NCBI RefSeq assembly: GCF_020169415.1
Contig: NZ_JAIULG010000010.1
Coordinates: 1 to 64,000 of the forward strand
Source of the DNA: Tsukamurella sp. M9C
GTDB taxonomy: Bacteria; Actinomycetota; Actinomycetes; Mycobacteriales; Mycobacteriaceae
Reading direction: 5' to 3'
Length of the DNA: 64,000 nt
Part shown: positions 25,174 through 33,850 of the stretch, piece after piece
Layout of the letters: the number at the start of each line of letters is the position of its first letter
Position numbering within the stretch: position 1 is the first letter of the stretch
The notes under the pieces: model-generated
Seen by the model: only the letters and a program-made list of their open reading frames with translations
What the model was told of the DNA's origin: nothing
Database searches by the model: none
Program-made: the position numbers and the translations under genes

Positions 25174-25964
25174 GCAAGCGCCTCCCCGCGCCGCCCGCCA
25201 CGGACCGCGCCCCGCTGCTGGAAGCCCTGGGCGTCGGTCTCGACGACGAGCTGCTCACCCTGGCGCTGACGCACCGCTCCTACGCCTACGAGGCCGGCGG
25301 GCTGCCCACCAACGAGCGGCTCGAGTTCCTCGGCGACAGCGTGCTCGGCATCTCCGTCACCGAGTGGCTCTACGTCACCCACCCGGATAAGCCCGAAGGC
25401 GAGCTCGCGAAGATCCGCGCCAGCGTGGTCAACATGCACGCCCTCGCGCGCGTCGCCCGTGGGCTGGGGGAGGGCGGACTCGGCGCCCACCTGTACCTCG
25501 GCCGCGGCGAGGAGCTCACCGGCGGCCGCGACAAGGATTCGATCCTCGCCGACGGGATGGAGGCCCTGCTCGGGGCTGTGCACATCGAGCACGGCATCGA
25601 CACTGCCCGCGAGGTGGTGCTCCGGCTGTTCCTGCCGCTGCTGACGGCCTCGTCGTCCATGGGCGCCGGGCTCGATTGGAAGACGTCGCTGCAGGAGCTC
25701 GCCGCGGAGCGGGATCTCGGCGCGCCGGCGTACCGCATCACGTCGACCGGGCCGGACCACGACAAGGAGTTCACCGCCGTCGCGGTCGTGGACTCCAGCG
25801 ACCTCGGCGAGGGCGTGGGCCGCACCAAGAAGGAGGCCGAGCAGAAGGCCGCCGCGGCAGCGTGGAAGTCGTTGGACGTGAACGACTCCGAGGCTGCGGC
25901 CGAGGGCGCGGCTGCGAGCGAAGCGACGGCGAGTGACGCCGAGCAGGCGCCCGAGCCGGCCTGA
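25170..25964 (+). CDS. rnc: Ribonuclease III
   Basis: A 264-residue RNase III starting at GTG 25170, which overlaps the DUF177 stop by four bases. The catalytic domain carries [13 protein letters not shown] and [10 protein letters not shown] with the metal-binding Glu/Asp residues; residues about 165–235 are the double-stranded RNA-binding domain ([15 protein letters not shown] ... [16 protein letters not shown]). A 30-residue Ala/Glu-rich tail follows. It processes rRNA precursors and double-stranded RNA. The stop overlaps the mutM start by one base. Confidence 0.95.
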   Translation: MSKRLPAPPATDRAPLLEALGVGLDDELLTLALTHRSYAYEAGGLPTNERLEFLGDSVLGISVTEWLYVTHPDKPEGELAKIRASVVNMHALARVARGLGEGGLGAHLYLGRGEELTGGRDKDSILADGMEALLGAVHIEHGIDTAREVVLRLFLPLLTASSSMGAGLDWKTSLQELAAERDLGAPAYRITSTGPDHDKEFTAVAVVDSSDLGEGVGRTKKEAEQKAAAAAWKSLDVNDSEAAAEGAAASEATASDAEQAPEPA

Positions 25965-26821
25965 TGCCCGAGCTGCCCGAGGTCGAGGTCGTCCGGCGCG
26001 GCCTCGTCGATCACCTGGTGGGCCGCGGCGTCACCTCCGTGGAGGTGCTGCACCCCCGCGCCGCGCGGCGGCATGTCGCCGGCGAGGCGGACATGATCGG
26101 CCAGATCACCGGCGCCGACGTCGAATCCGCGGAGCGTCGCGGCAAGTTCCTGTGGCTGCCGCTCGCGCGCGGCGGCGCCCCCGCCGACGCCGCGATCGTC
26201 GTGCACCTCGGCATGAGCGGACAGATGCTCGTCGGGCCGGGCGACGACCGGCACCTGCGCATCCGGGCCGGGTTGTCCGACGGTGCCGTGCTCCGGTTCG
26301 TCGACCAGCGCACCTTCGGCGGCTGGGCCGTCGACCCGCTCGAGGAGGTCGCCGGCACGCTCGTGCCCGCGTCCGTCGCGCACATCGCCCGGGATCCCTT
26401 GGACCCCTTGTTCGATCGCGACGCGGTCATCGCCCGGATGAAGCGCAAGGACACCGAGGTCAAGCGGGTACTGCTCGATCAGACCGTGATCTCCGGCGTG
26501 GGCAACATCTACGCCGACGAGGCCCTCTGGCGCTCCGGCGTGCACGGCCGCCGTCGCGCTTCCGCCCTCACCAAGCCCGCGCTGGGGCGGCTCATCGACG
26601 ACGCCACCGACGTCATGCGGCAGGCTCTCGATCAGGGCGGCACCAGCTTCGACTCGCTGTACGTCAACGTGAACGGGCAGTCCGGGTACTTCTCCCGCAG
26701 CCTCGACGCCTACGGCCGCGACGGCGAACCCTGCCGTCGGTGCGGCACCATCATGCGGCGCGAGTCCTTCATGAACCGCGGCTCCCACTTCTGCCCGACA
26801 TGTCAGCGCACGCCGCGTTGA
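25964..26821 (+). CDS. mutM: Formamidopyrimidine-DNA glycosylase
   Basis: A 285-residue Fpg/MutM. The catalytic N-terminus [13 protein letters not shown] is intact, with the proline nucleophile after Met removal. [23 protein letters not shown] is the helix–two-turn–helix, and the C-terminal zinc finger reads CRRCGTIM ... CPTC. It excises 8-oxoguanine and nicks the abasic site. It is the last gene of the SepIVA–DUF177–rnc–mutM run; in mycobacteria the OsmC-like gene follows, but here about 4.2 kb intervene. Confidence 0.96.
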   Translation: MPELPEVEVVRRGLVDHLVGRGVTSVEVLHPRAARRHVAGEADMIGQITGADVESAERRGKFLWLPLARGGAPADAAIVVHLGMSGQMLVGPGDDRHLRIRAGLSDGAVLRFVDQRTFGGWAVDPLEEVAGTLVPASVAHIARDPLDPLFDRDAVIARMKRKDTEVKRVLLDQTVISGVGNIYADEALWRSGVHGRRRASALTKPALGRLIDDATDVMRQALDQGGTSFDSLYVNVNGQSGYFSRSLDAYGRDGEPCRRCGTIMRRESFMNRGSHFCPTCQRTPR

Positions 26822-27004
26822 CCAGCCGCGGTCAGCCTCACATCGGGTTCGGCGTGCTCATCGCGGTCGGTACGGGGATGCTCATATGCTTGAGCCTAAG
26901 AATGAGTGAACCGAGCGCAGGCAGCGCTTGCGCTGGCTGCCGAGGCGATTGAACTCATTGAGCAGCACGGAGCGAGTCCGAGCAGGTTGAGCGAAGGTGG
27001 GCGC

Positions 27005-27598
27005 ATGTCGGCGACGAAGCTCTTGGTACTCGGCATCGTGCACCTCTCCGGCGGCGCGCATGGCTACCAGGTGCGGTCCGAACTGCAGGGCTGGGGTGCG
27101 GAGACGTGGGCCAAGATCAAACCCGGCTCGGTGTATCACGCGCTCAAGAAGGCGGCGGCTGATGGCCTCCTCACCGAACACGCCGAGCCGGGCAATTCCG
27201 GGCCGGAGAGAGTCCTGTACCGCGTGACAGCGCGGGGACGTGACGAGATGGTCGACATGGTCCGCGACGGTCTGCGGCGCACCCACGACGCGGACATGCT
27301 CAACGCGGCGATCGCGATGTTGCCCATGCTGACCAGGTCAGATGCCATCGCGCAAGTCGGCGAGCGGGTCGCGCGCCTGGAAGCAGAGCTCGTAGCGCAG
27401 ACCGAGTGGCGGAAGCACCCCGATCGGGACACCCCGGAGCACGTCCGCGAGCAGGCCGACCTGTGGGCGGGACACGCACGCACCGAACTGGAGTGGGCGA
27501 AGAGCCTGAGCGAACGCCTGTCTGAGGGTGCCTACATCATGGCTGATGATCCGGGGTCGTGGCGAACGGTCCCTGATCAACTCAAGAAGAGCTCCTAA
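27005..27598 (+). CDS. PadR-family transcriptional regulator
   Basis: A 197-residue PadR protein. The winged helix is seen at residues 1–85 (ATKLLVLGIVHLSGGAHGYQVRSEL, KPGSVYHALKKAAADGLL, YRVTARGRDEM), followed by a helical PadR_C-like dimer domain. The ATG at 27005 is chosen because GAAGGTGGG lies just upstream; in-frame sequence before it has no homologue-like features. It probably controls the hydrolase gene downstream: two 18-bp repeats lie between them, the first overlapping its own stop codon. Confidence 0.9.
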   Translation: MSATKLLVLGIVHLSGGAHGYQVRSELQGWGAETWAKIKPGSVYHALKKAAADGLLTEHAEPGNSGPERVLYRVTARGRDEMVDMVRDGLRRTHDADMLNAAIAMLPMLTRSDAIAQVGERVARLEAELVAQTEWRKHPDRDTPEHVREQADLWAGHARTELEWAKSLSERLSEGAYIMADDPGSWRTVPDQLKKSS

Positions 27599-27658
27599 TC
27601 AAGCTTGACTAGATGGTCCCCGAGGTGCACTCCGAGCTGGTAATCAAGTTTGACTAGA
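27596..27658 (+). promoter_or_regulatory. Two 18-bp direct repeats, candidate PadR operators
   Basis: TAATCAAGCTTGACTAGA (27596–27613) recurs at 27641–27658 with one base changed (TAATCAAGTTTGACTAGA), 45 bases apart. Each contains a TCAAN2TTGA palindrome. A half-copy, AGTCAA, follows at 27665. They lie upstream of the hydrolase at 27747 and suit binding by the adjacent PadR dimer on two turns of helix faces. Confidence 0.55.
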
Positions 27659-27746
27659 ACGCTCAGTCAACGCCACCACCGGTGCCAAGCCGGAACTCCC
27701 GATGCCCCGACGGTGACGACCGCGCATCGATCAGAGGAGAGAACCA

Positions 27747-28562
27747 ATGAACGAGATGACACTTCGTGTGACGTCCGTCGACGGTACGAGAATCGCCTAC
27801 GACCGGATAGGCGCTGGCCCGGCGGTGATCCTCGTCGGCGGCACCCTGGACGACGGCGCTGAGAACGCGCCGCTGGCCAGGTCCCTTGCCGGCCATTTCA
27901 CGGTCTACAACTACGCACGACGCGGCCGGGGAGCCAGCGGCGATGCGTCGCCGTACGCACTCGCGCGTGAGGTGGAAGACCTCGACGCGCTGATTGCGAC
28001 GGCCGGCGGCTCAGCTCATGTGTACGGCTCGTCATCTGGCGGTGCTCTCGTGCTGGAGGCAGCTGCGGCAGGGTCGGCGATCGACAAGATCGCGGTGTGG
28101 GACGTGCCGTACGCGATCGGAGACGACCTGCGGCCGAGGTTCGACCAGTACCTCGCGGACACCCGCGAGGCGTACGAAGCCGACCAGGATGAGGAGCTCC
28201 TGGAACTGTTCATGACATTGACCGGCGGACCCGACGCGGACATCGCGGCCAGCAAGCAACACCCGCTCTGGACCTCGTCCGTCGTGCTCGCCCACACGCT
28301 CGTCAAGGACGCCGTGGTCCTCAACGACTACAAGATCCCCACTGACCGACTCACCCGCATCACGCAGTCGGTCCTGGTCACCACCGAGGGGTCGATCACC
28401 CAGCCCCAGCTGGCGGGCATGCCGACCGACTTCTTCGTCCGCGCCGCGAGCGCGATAGCCGCCGTCATCCCCCAGGCCAGACGACACACGCTGGACGGGC
28501 AGGGACACGTCGTCGCCCCTGAATCCATGGCCCGTGTGCTGACGGCGTTCTTCAAGCAGTGA
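27747..28562 (+). CDS. Alpha/beta hydrolase
   Basis: A 271-residue alpha/beta-hydrolase. VDGTRIAYDRIGAGPAVILVGG, the nucleophile elbow YGSSSGGALVLEAA with central serine, and the late histidine in LDGQGHVVAPE form the expected triad. Similar proteins are common near TetR or PadR regulators in actinobacteria; the substrate is unknown. A purine-rich GAGGAGAG lies about seven bases before the ATG. The gene ends 11 bases from a convergent, unrelated hydrolase. Confidence 0.88.
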   Translation: MNEMTLRVTSVDGTRIAYDRIGAGPAVILVGGTLDDGAENAPLARSLAGHFTVYNYARRGRGASGDASPYALAREVEDLDALIATAGGSAHVYGSSSGGALVLEAAAAGSAIDKIAVWDVPYAIGDDLRPRFDQYLADTREAYEADQDEELLELFMTLTGGPDADIAASKQHPLWTSSVVLAHTLVKDAVVLNDYKIPTDRLTRITQSVLVTTEGSITQPQLAGMPTDFFVRAASAIAAVIPQARRHTLDGQGHVVAPESMARVLTAFFKQ

Positions 28563-28573
28563 ATGGGCGTGGC

Positions 28574-29476
28574 TTAAGCACGCAGCCATGCGTCGACGGC
28601 AGCGGTGGCACTGCGACCCACTGGCGTGGGATGGTTCGAGAAGCCGTGCGGCACATCCGGATAGATCCGAAGATCCACGTCGTTCCCTGCGGCCGCCAGC
28701 CTCGCCGCCATGAGCAGACTGTCGGGTAGAACGACGTCGTCGCTGCCGACGGTCAGCAACGTCGGCGGCAACCCGTGGAGGTCGCCGTACGCGGGTGATA
28801 CATCGGGATCGGTGCGGTCCTCCACCTCGCCGACATACGCCTCGACGAAGTAGTCGTCGACGACAGCGGCCCCTGACGGATTGAGTGTGGTCAGGTCGTA
28901 GGTCCCGGCCTCCAGCACCGCTCCGCGGAAAGCCTCGCCGCGTCCTCCTGCCCGCAACCGCAACAGGACGCATGCCGCCAGCGTCGCTCCCGCCGAGAAG
29001 CCGCAGATGAAGAGCCTGTCCGTTCCGAAGCGCTCTGACGCGCGTTCGATGAGCCACTCGGCGGCTGCGCAGCAGTCGTCCGGGGCTGCCGGCCACGGGT
29101 GCTCCGGCGCGAGACGGTAGTCGACCGTGACCACCGCGAGCCCTGTGGCATCCGCCCGCCGCGCGTTCCGCTCGTCGTCGGCGACCGCCGAGCTCATGTA
29201 GAACCCGCCGCCGGGGCAATGCAGTAGAACGCCGACGGCCGGACGCTGCTGCGGCTCGATGATTCGGATCGGTACGGCGTGCCCGGCGAGATCCGCAGAC
29301 TCAGCTTCGGCGCGAACGGAACCGGCGAACCGCAGGCTGCGTTCGTGTCGGACCGCGATCAGCTCGTCGTAGCCCGCGATCGCCGAGCCACGAGGCCTTG
29401 CCGCGTAGAACTCGCGTGTGAGGGCCGCGTCGGTGGCCGATACCGATTCGACGAGACCGTTCAGCGCGAAATCCAT
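28574..29476 (-). CDS. Alpha/beta hydrolase, hormone-sensitive-lipase type
   Basis: A 300-residue esterase/lipase of the HSL (GDXG) group. LLHCPGGGFYMSS is the oxyanion motif, here HCPGGGF instead of the usual HGGGF/HGGGW, which moves the histidine two residues off. CGFSAGATLAA is the nucleophile elbow and DVPHGFSNH carries the catalytic histidine. The altered HGG motif may affect activity or substrate range. Converges on the hydrolase at 27747. Confidence 0.87.
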   Translation of the reverse strand: MDFALNGLVESVSATDAALTREFYAARPRGSAIAGYDELIAVRHERSLRFAGSVRAEAESADLAGHAVPIRIIEPQQRPAVGVLLHCPGGGFYMSSAVADDERNARRADATGLAVVTVDYRLAPEHPWPAAPDDCCAAAEWLIERASERFGTDRLFICGFSAGATLAACVLLRLRAGGRGEAFRGAVLEAGTYDLTTLNPSGAAVVDDYFVEAYVGEVEDRTDPDVSPAYGDLHGLPPTLLTVGSDDVVLPDSLLMAARLAAAGNDVDLRIYPDVPHGFSNHPTPVGRSATAAVDAWLRA

Positions 29477-29526
29477 ACCTCAGGCCCACCGGGCTGAGGG
29501 CCGGTTCTCGCGGGACCCGGAGGTGA

Positions 29527-29949
29527 TCAATTGATGATCTCGCCGCGGTCGGCGGGTGCCTTGGAGACGATCGTGTCGCGCCACATCTGCAGGGCCTCGG
29601 GGGTCAGCCGGGTCCAGTCGGTCACCTCGGCGACGACGCGCAGCGGCTCGGTGCTGCGGTAGGAACGTGTCGGATTCCCGGGGAACTTCTTGTCCGTGAC
29701 ATTGGGGTCGTCCTCGAAGGCGGCGGTGGGCTCGACCTCGTAGACGCGAGGGGCGGCACCGTCGGACTTGAGCTCGGAGGCGAGTTCCGCGGCGAGCCCG
29801 GCACCGTCGCGCAGGGCGGTGAAGTAGATGTGGTTCATGACCACGTCGGGGCGGTAGTTCGAGACGAAGCCCGCGCTGAGCAGGTCGCCGGGCTGGAGGT
29901 CTGCGGTGGTTCCGTGGAAGAAAGGGCCGGTTTTCGTGGAGGCGCTCAT
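29527..29949 (-). CDS. arr: Rifampin ADP-ribosyltransferase
   Basis: A 140-residue Arr enzyme of standard length. FFHGTTADLQPGDLL, SNYRPD, NHIYFTAL and EDDPNVTDKKFPGNPTRSYR are near-invariant Arr segments. It inactivates rifampicin by moving ADP-ribose from NAD to the C23 hydroxyl, which gives intrinsic resistance, as in Mycolicibacterium smegmatis. Its ATG overlaps the stop of an upstream DUF1648-type membrane protein gene by four bases, so it is the third gene of a small operon, not a cassette in an integron. Confidence 0.95.
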   Translation of the reverse strand: MSASTKTGPFFHGTTADLQPGDLLSAGFVSNYRPDVVMNHIYFTALRDGAGLAAELASELKSDGAAPRVYEVEPTAAFEDDPNVTDKKFPGNPTRSYRSTEPLRVVAEVTDWTRLTPEALQMWRDTIVSKAPADRGEIIN

Positions 29950-30446
29950 GCGGCCAGGTTATCCGCCGGCGGCCGGACCAGACGCCACAACAGGTGACCG
30001 CTGCTCACGGCGATGACCGCGAAGACGGCCCAGATGCCGACGCCGAGAATCGGATTCCCCTCGGGGCTGACGATGGCACCGGTCACCGACACGGCAAGCA
30101 GGAGCAGCACCGCGGTCCCGACTGTGAGCAGGTATCGCTGCAGGAGGGTGTCCAGGCCGGGGCGATGCGCGGGGTCGAGCCAGTACGCGCGGGAAGTGGG
30201 CGGAAGGTTGATGAGGCCGTCCGGGAGGGCGGACGTACAGGCGGCGAGGACGCCGAACAGCGCCGCGAGGGCCGCCGCAGACACGGCCAAGATTCCGACC
30301 GCCGAACCACGGGGACTCCAGGAGTCAGCGGTCCCACCGGCGCCCCAGTGCGTGGGGAAGGGATCGGGACCCGACGTCGCGGCCCAGGCGAGCGAGGCGC
30401 CGCAGAGCAGGACCGCGCCGAGGAAGATCCACCATCGGGGTCGCAT
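29946..30446 (-). CDS. DUF1648-type membrane protein
   Basis: A 166-residue protein with four hydrophobic segments. FPTHWGAGGTADSWSP after TM1 is the DUF1648 signature (related to SdpI-type immunity and growth-factor proteins). It shares length and sequence with the gene just upstream (30457–30996), so the two arose by tandem duplication. Coupled to arr by a four-base overlap. Function unknown. Confidence 0.75.
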   Translation of the reverse strand: MRPRWWIFLGAVLLCGASLAWAATSGPDPFPTHWGAGGTADSWSPRGSAVGILAVSAAALAALFGVLAACTSALPDGLINLPPTSRAYWLDPAHRPGLDTLLQRYLLTVGTAVLLLLAVSVTGAIVSPEGNPILGVGIWAVFAVIAVSSGHLLWRLVRPPADNLAA

Positions 30447-30456
30447 GCGGATGACG

Positions 30457-30996
30457 TTACCTCGACGAACGATCTCCGGTGCGACCCGGGCGGACGCCCC
30501 GCGACGTCGTCGTCGACCGCTTCGGCGGATGGGTGAGCAGCCAGATCAGGTAACCGATCGAGCCCACGAGCGCGACGAGGAAGAGGATGACCAGCGTCGA
30601 CTTGGCGGCGGTCTCCGTGGGGTCGATGACCGTCACCACGAACGTTGCGCCCTGGAGGACGAGGAAGAGGCCGCCCGCCCAGAGCAGGAACCCGGAGACG
30701 ATGTCGTCGAACGCGGGTCGGTGCTCGGGGGACAGCCAGTAGTCGCGCCGCGGCGTGTTGATGATCGAGGTCGGGATCCGCGGCGCGATCAGTGCGAGCA
30801 CCGCGATCAGGACGGCGACGCCCGCCGCGATGCCCGCGTGCAGGGGCACCGCCTCGGCGCGCGGGGTCCACGAGTCCGGCTGCCCGGACAGGCCGAAATG
30901 CGTGGGGAACGGGTCCGGTCCGGAGACCGCCGCCCACAAGGCCGCGGCCGCGTACGCGAGGACTGTTCCGAGGAACGACCACCACCGCGCACGCAT
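30457..30996 (-). CDS. DUF1648-type membrane protein, tandem paralogue
   Basis: A 179-residue membrane protein beginning MRARWWSFLGTVLAYAAAAL, parallel to MRPRWWIFLGAVLLCGASLA of its neighbour, with FPTHFGLSGQPDSWTP as the DUF1648 motif and AYWL/DYWLxPxHRP in both. Four hydrophobic segments; a basic C-terminal tail of about 25 residues is specific to this copy. First gene of the probable operon with the second copy (10-base gap) and arr. Confidence 0.75.
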   Translation of the reverse strand: MRARWWSFLGTVLAYAAAALWAAVSGPDPFPTHFGLSGQPDSWTPRAEAVPLHAGIAAGVAVLIAVLALIAPRIPTSIINTPRRDYWLSPEHRPAFDDIVSGFLLWAGGLFLVLQGATFVVTVIDPTETAAKSTLVILFLVALVGSIGYLIWLLTHPPKRSTTTSRGVRPGRTGDRSSR

Positions 30997-31076
30997 GTTC
31001 ACAACGCTACCGGTCTCCCGCCGATAGGGACGGCCGAGCCCGGCCCTCCGAGCGCTGGTCGCGGACGGTGCTGCCG

Positions 31077-31082
31077 TAGATT
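31077..31082 (+). promoter_or_regulatory. Candidate -10 box for OsmC-like gene
   Basis: TAGATT is followed by six bases and the ATG at 31089; no ribosome site is present. The spacing fits a leaderless message. Confidence 0.45.
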
Positions 31083-31088
31083 GGACAT

Positions 31089-31526
31089 ATGGCCGACGAC
31101 ACGAACGCGCAGGCACCGTCCACCGAACTCTGGGTCGAGCGCACCGGCGTGCGCCGCTACACCGGGCGCAGCTCGCGCGGCGCCGAGGTGCTGGTCGGCT
31201 CGGCGGACGTCGAGGGCGTGTTCACCCCCGGTGAGCTGCTCAAGATCGCCCTCGCCGCATGCAGTGGCATGTCGACCGACCACGTGCTGGCCCGCCGCCT
31301 GGGCGAGGACTACGACGCCACCGTGCGGGTCTCCGGCGACGCCGACCGGCAGAACGAGGTCTACCCCGAACTCAACGAGATCCTCGAGCTCGACCTGTCC
31401 GAGCTCGACGAGGCCGCCCAGGAGCGGCTGATCACCGTCGCCCGCCGCGCCGTCGACCAGGTGTGCACCGTCGGCCGCACGCTCAAGGCCGGCACGACGG
31501 TCAATCTCGACATCACCTCGGGGTAG
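31089..31526 (+). CDS. OsmC-family peroxide/stress protein
   Basis: A 145-residue OsmC-fold protein. The catalytic cysteine region reads LLKIALAACSGMSTDHVLA, and the upstream strand has an Arg in the position used by peroxidases of the family. OsmC/Ohr proteins reduce organic hydroperoxides. Position after mutM and before acyP–smc matches the OsmC-like Rv2923c of mycobacteria. Two bases separate it from acyP. Confidence 0.87.
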   Translation: MADDTNAQAPSTELWVERTGVRRYTGRSSRGAEVLVGSADVEGVFTPGELLKIALAACSGMSTDHVLARRLGEDYDATVRVSGDADRQNEVYPELNEILELDLSELDEAAQERLITVARRAVDQVCTVGRTLKAGTTVNLDITSG

Positions 31527-31529
31527 CGC

Positions 31530-31811
31530 GTGCCCGACGATCAGGCCCGGATGACGGCGTGGGTGCACGGTCGCGTGCAGGGCGTCGGGTTCCGGTACTG
31601 GACGAAGACTCAGGCCCTGGAACTGGGCCTGCTCGGTTACGCTGCGAATCAGCCGGACAGACGTGTGCGGGTCGTGGTCGAGGGAGACCGCTCCGCATGC
31701 GACACTCTGCTGCAACGCCTGTGGTCGGGGGATACTCCGGGCAGGGTCGATCTGGTCGTGGAACTGTTCGGGCCCGCGCGAGGCGGGCTCCCGTCGTTCG
31801 AGGAGAGGTGA
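31530..31811 (+). CDS. acyP: Acylphosphatase
   Basis: A 93-residue acylphosphatase starting at GTG. The phosphate loop VHGRVQGVGFRYWT with catalytic arginine is intact; the asparagine of the family's (R)N.PDG segment is present in GYAANQPDRRV, though that stretch is unusual. It hydrolyses acyl phosphates. In mycobacteria acyP directly precedes smc; here a three-gene module lies between. Confidence 0.9.
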   Translation: MPDDQARMTAWVHGRVQGVGFRYWTKTQALELGLLGYAANQPDRRVRVVVEGDRSACDTLLQRLWSGDTPGRVDLVVELFGPARGGLPSFEER

Positions 31812-31814
31812 GGC

Positions 31815-32645
31815 ATGCAGCCGCCCATCCCTGAGAACCGCCCGGTGGGCGACATCCCCGGGCCGGAGTCGAACTACATGCCCGTCCCCGGGATGCCGCC
31901 CGAGCTGCATCTCCCCGACACAGGGGAGACGCCGCGACGGCCCGGGCGGATGCGGCAGCAGGACGAGAACACGCAGGCCCGCCCGGAGACGGTCGGCGAG
32001 GCCCGCGCCCGGCAGCGGGCCCAGCGCCAGCGCGCCGAGGACGAGCAGCGCGAGGCCGCCGAAGCCGCCGCCGCGGCCGCGAAGAAGAGCCGCCGCCGTA
32101 AGCAGATGATCGGCGCCGGGGTCGGCGTCGGCGTGGTGGGCGCGATCGCGCTCCTCTACGTCGCGATCCCGGACAACGACAACACCCAGAACGTGAACAC
32201 GCAGACGGCGTACTGCACCGTCGACGGCGATCAGGTGGTCTCCGACGACTACTGCTCGCGGGGCACGTACAACCCGGTGACCGGCTTCATCTTCCTCAAC
32301 GGCATGAGCTACCGGTACAACTACGGCGGCTCCTACAACAACGGCCGCATCACCGGCGGCAGCTACGACCGGCCCGCCAACACCGCCTTCCGCACCTCGA
32401 CGGGCGCGGCAGTGGACCCAGCGAAGACCACCTCGTTCGGCACCAACGGCCAGACGAACGCGGCGAGCAAGCCCGCGCCGCCGGCCGCCGGCTCGCGGAC
32501 GGGATCGGGGAGCGGCTCGGGCAGCGGGAACACCAACGCCGGCAGCAACAGCGGATCCAGCGGCAAGAACATCGATCGCGGCGGCCTGGGCACCTCCAGC
32601 AAGGGCGGGAGCTCCAAGGGCGGCTCCGGATCGAGCGGCTCCTAG
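31815..32645 (+). CDS. Membrane-anchored Gly/Ser-rich protein, YgiB-like
   Basis: A 276-residue protein. Residues 1–95 are charged and hydrophilic with an Arg/Glu/Ala coiled stretch ending in KKSRRRKQM; one transmembrane segment follows (IGAGVGVGVVGAIALLYVAI), then an outer domain with a Cys pair (TAYCTVDG ... DDYCSRGTYNP) and aromatic/Gly repeats, and a 70-residue Gly/Ser/Lys tail. By architecture and by the coupled neighbour it resembles YgiB/YjfM (DUF1190), the partner of YgiC in enterobacteria; similarity is structural and contextual, not proven by sequence. Overlaps the next gene by one base. Confidence 0.65.
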   Translation: MQPPIPENRPVGDIPGPESNYMPVPGMPPELHLPDTGETPRRPGRMRQQDENTQARPETVGEARARQRAQRQRAEDEQREAAEAAAAAAKKSRRRKQMIGAGVGVGVVGAIALLYVAIPDNDNTQNVNTQTAYCTVDGDQVVSDDYCSRGTYNPVTGFIFLNGMSYRYNYGGSYNNGRITGGSYDRPANTAFRTSTGAAVDPAKTTSFGTNGQTNAASKPAPPAAGSRTGSGSGSGSGNTNAGSNSGSSGKNIDRGGLGTSSKGGSSKGGSGSSGS

Positions 32646-33850
32646 TGCGGCGCATGCGGGGAACGCCCCGCGCGGGCTGGCAGCGGACCGTCGAATCGCA
32701 GGGCCTGGTGTTCGGCACCCCCCCGCGCGACGGTGCCGGCGACAGCCGGAACTACTGGGACGAGTCCGTGTTCTACGAGTTCGACATGGACGAGGTGCTC
32801 GCCCTCGAGGCGCAGGTCGAGGTGCTGCACTCCATGTGCCTCAAGGCCGTCGAGAACGTGATCCTCACCGAGCGGTACGCCGACTTCGGCATCCCCGAGT
32901 GGGCGTGGGGCCCGATCGAGGAGTCGTGGAAGCGGCAGGATCCGCACGTCTACGGCCGCTTCGACCTGCGCTACGACGGCCGGCGGCCCGCGAAGCTGCT
33001 GGAGTACAACGCCGATACACCCACCTCGCTGCTGGAAGCCGCTGTGGTGCAGTGGTACTGGTTCCAGGACACCGCGCCGGACAAGCGCTCCTGGGACGAG
33101 GGCGGCTACGACCAGTGGAACTCCCTGCACGAGTCGCTCGTCGCGCGCTGGGGCGAGATCCGGAACGTGATCCCGGCGTCGGAGCTGCACTTCACCTGGT
33201 CCGGCGCCGACGCGACGGGCGAGGACCACGTGACCACCGGCTACCTGCAGGAGACGGCCGCCGAGGCCGGCTTCGACACCGTCGGCCTGCCCATCGAGGA
33301 CATCGGCTGGGACCACGACCTGAAGACCTTCGTGGATCTCGAAGACGCCCCGATCAATTCGGTGTTCAAGCTCTACCCGTGGGAGTGGATCCTCGAGGAC
33401 GACTTCGGCAAGCGGGTCGTCGAATCGATCCCCGCCACCACGTGGATCGAGCCGCTGTGGAAGGCGATCCTCTCCAACAAGGCGATCCTCGCGGTGCTGT
33501 GGGAGATGTACCCCGACCACCCGAACCTGTTGCCCGCCTTCATCGACAGCCCCGGCTTCCTCACCGAGTACGTGAAGAAGCCCAAGCTCGGGCGCGAGGG
33601 CGCGAACCTCACGATCGTGGACGCGGGCCGCGAGACCGCCACCGGCGGCGTCTACGGCGCCGAGGGCTACGTGTACCAGATGTTCGACCCGCTGCCCGAG
33701 TTCGACGGCTACCGTCCCGTGATCGGCGCCTGGGTCGTCGGCGACGAGTCCGCGGGCATCGGCATCCGCGAGACCTCCGGACTCATCACCGACGACGGTG
33801 CCGCCTTCATCCCGCACCGCATCACTCCGAAAGGCACGACCGCATCATGA
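32645..33850 (+). CDS. Glutathionylspermidine synthase-like ATP-grasp protein (YgiC-like)
   Basis: A 401-residue protein of the YgiC/YjfC group. DESVFYEFDMDEVLALE, LLEYNADTPTSLLEA, FKLYPWEWILEDDFG and TTWIEPLWKAILSNKAILAVLW are the conserved segments of the glutathionylspermidine synthase C-terminal ATP-grasp domain. The amidase domain of true GspS is absent. Actinobacteria do not make glutathione, so the ligated substrates must be something else, perhaps a peptide or wall-linked amine. The gene is coupled to the YgiB-like gene and overlaps DUF350 by four bases. GTG at 32645 is taken as start; ATG at 32654 is possible. Confidence 0.85.
   Translation: MRRMRGTPRAGWQRTVESQGLVFGTPPRDGAGDSRNYWDESVFYEFDMDEVLALEAQVEVLHSMCLKAVENVILTERYADFGIPEWAWGPIEESWKRQDPHVYGRFDLRYDGRRPAKLLEYNADTPTSLLEAAVVQWYWFQDTAPDKRSWDEGGYDQWNSLHESLVARWGEIRNVIPASELHFTWSGADATGEDHVTTGYLQETAAEAGFDTVGLPIEDIGWDHDLKTFVDLEDAPINSVFKLYPWEWILEDDFGKRVVESIPATTWIEPLWKAILSNKAILAVLWEMYPDHPNLLPAFIDSPGFLTEYVKKPKLGREGANLTIVDAGRETATGGVYGAEGYVYQMFDPLPEFDGYRPVIGAWVVGDESAGIGIRETSGLITDDGAAFIPHRITPKGTTAS

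Noticed and set aside
26906-27004. N-terminal extension of the PadR regulator
   Set aside because: The extra 33 codons have no counterpart in PadR proteins, and a good ribosome site sits just before the ATG at 27005.
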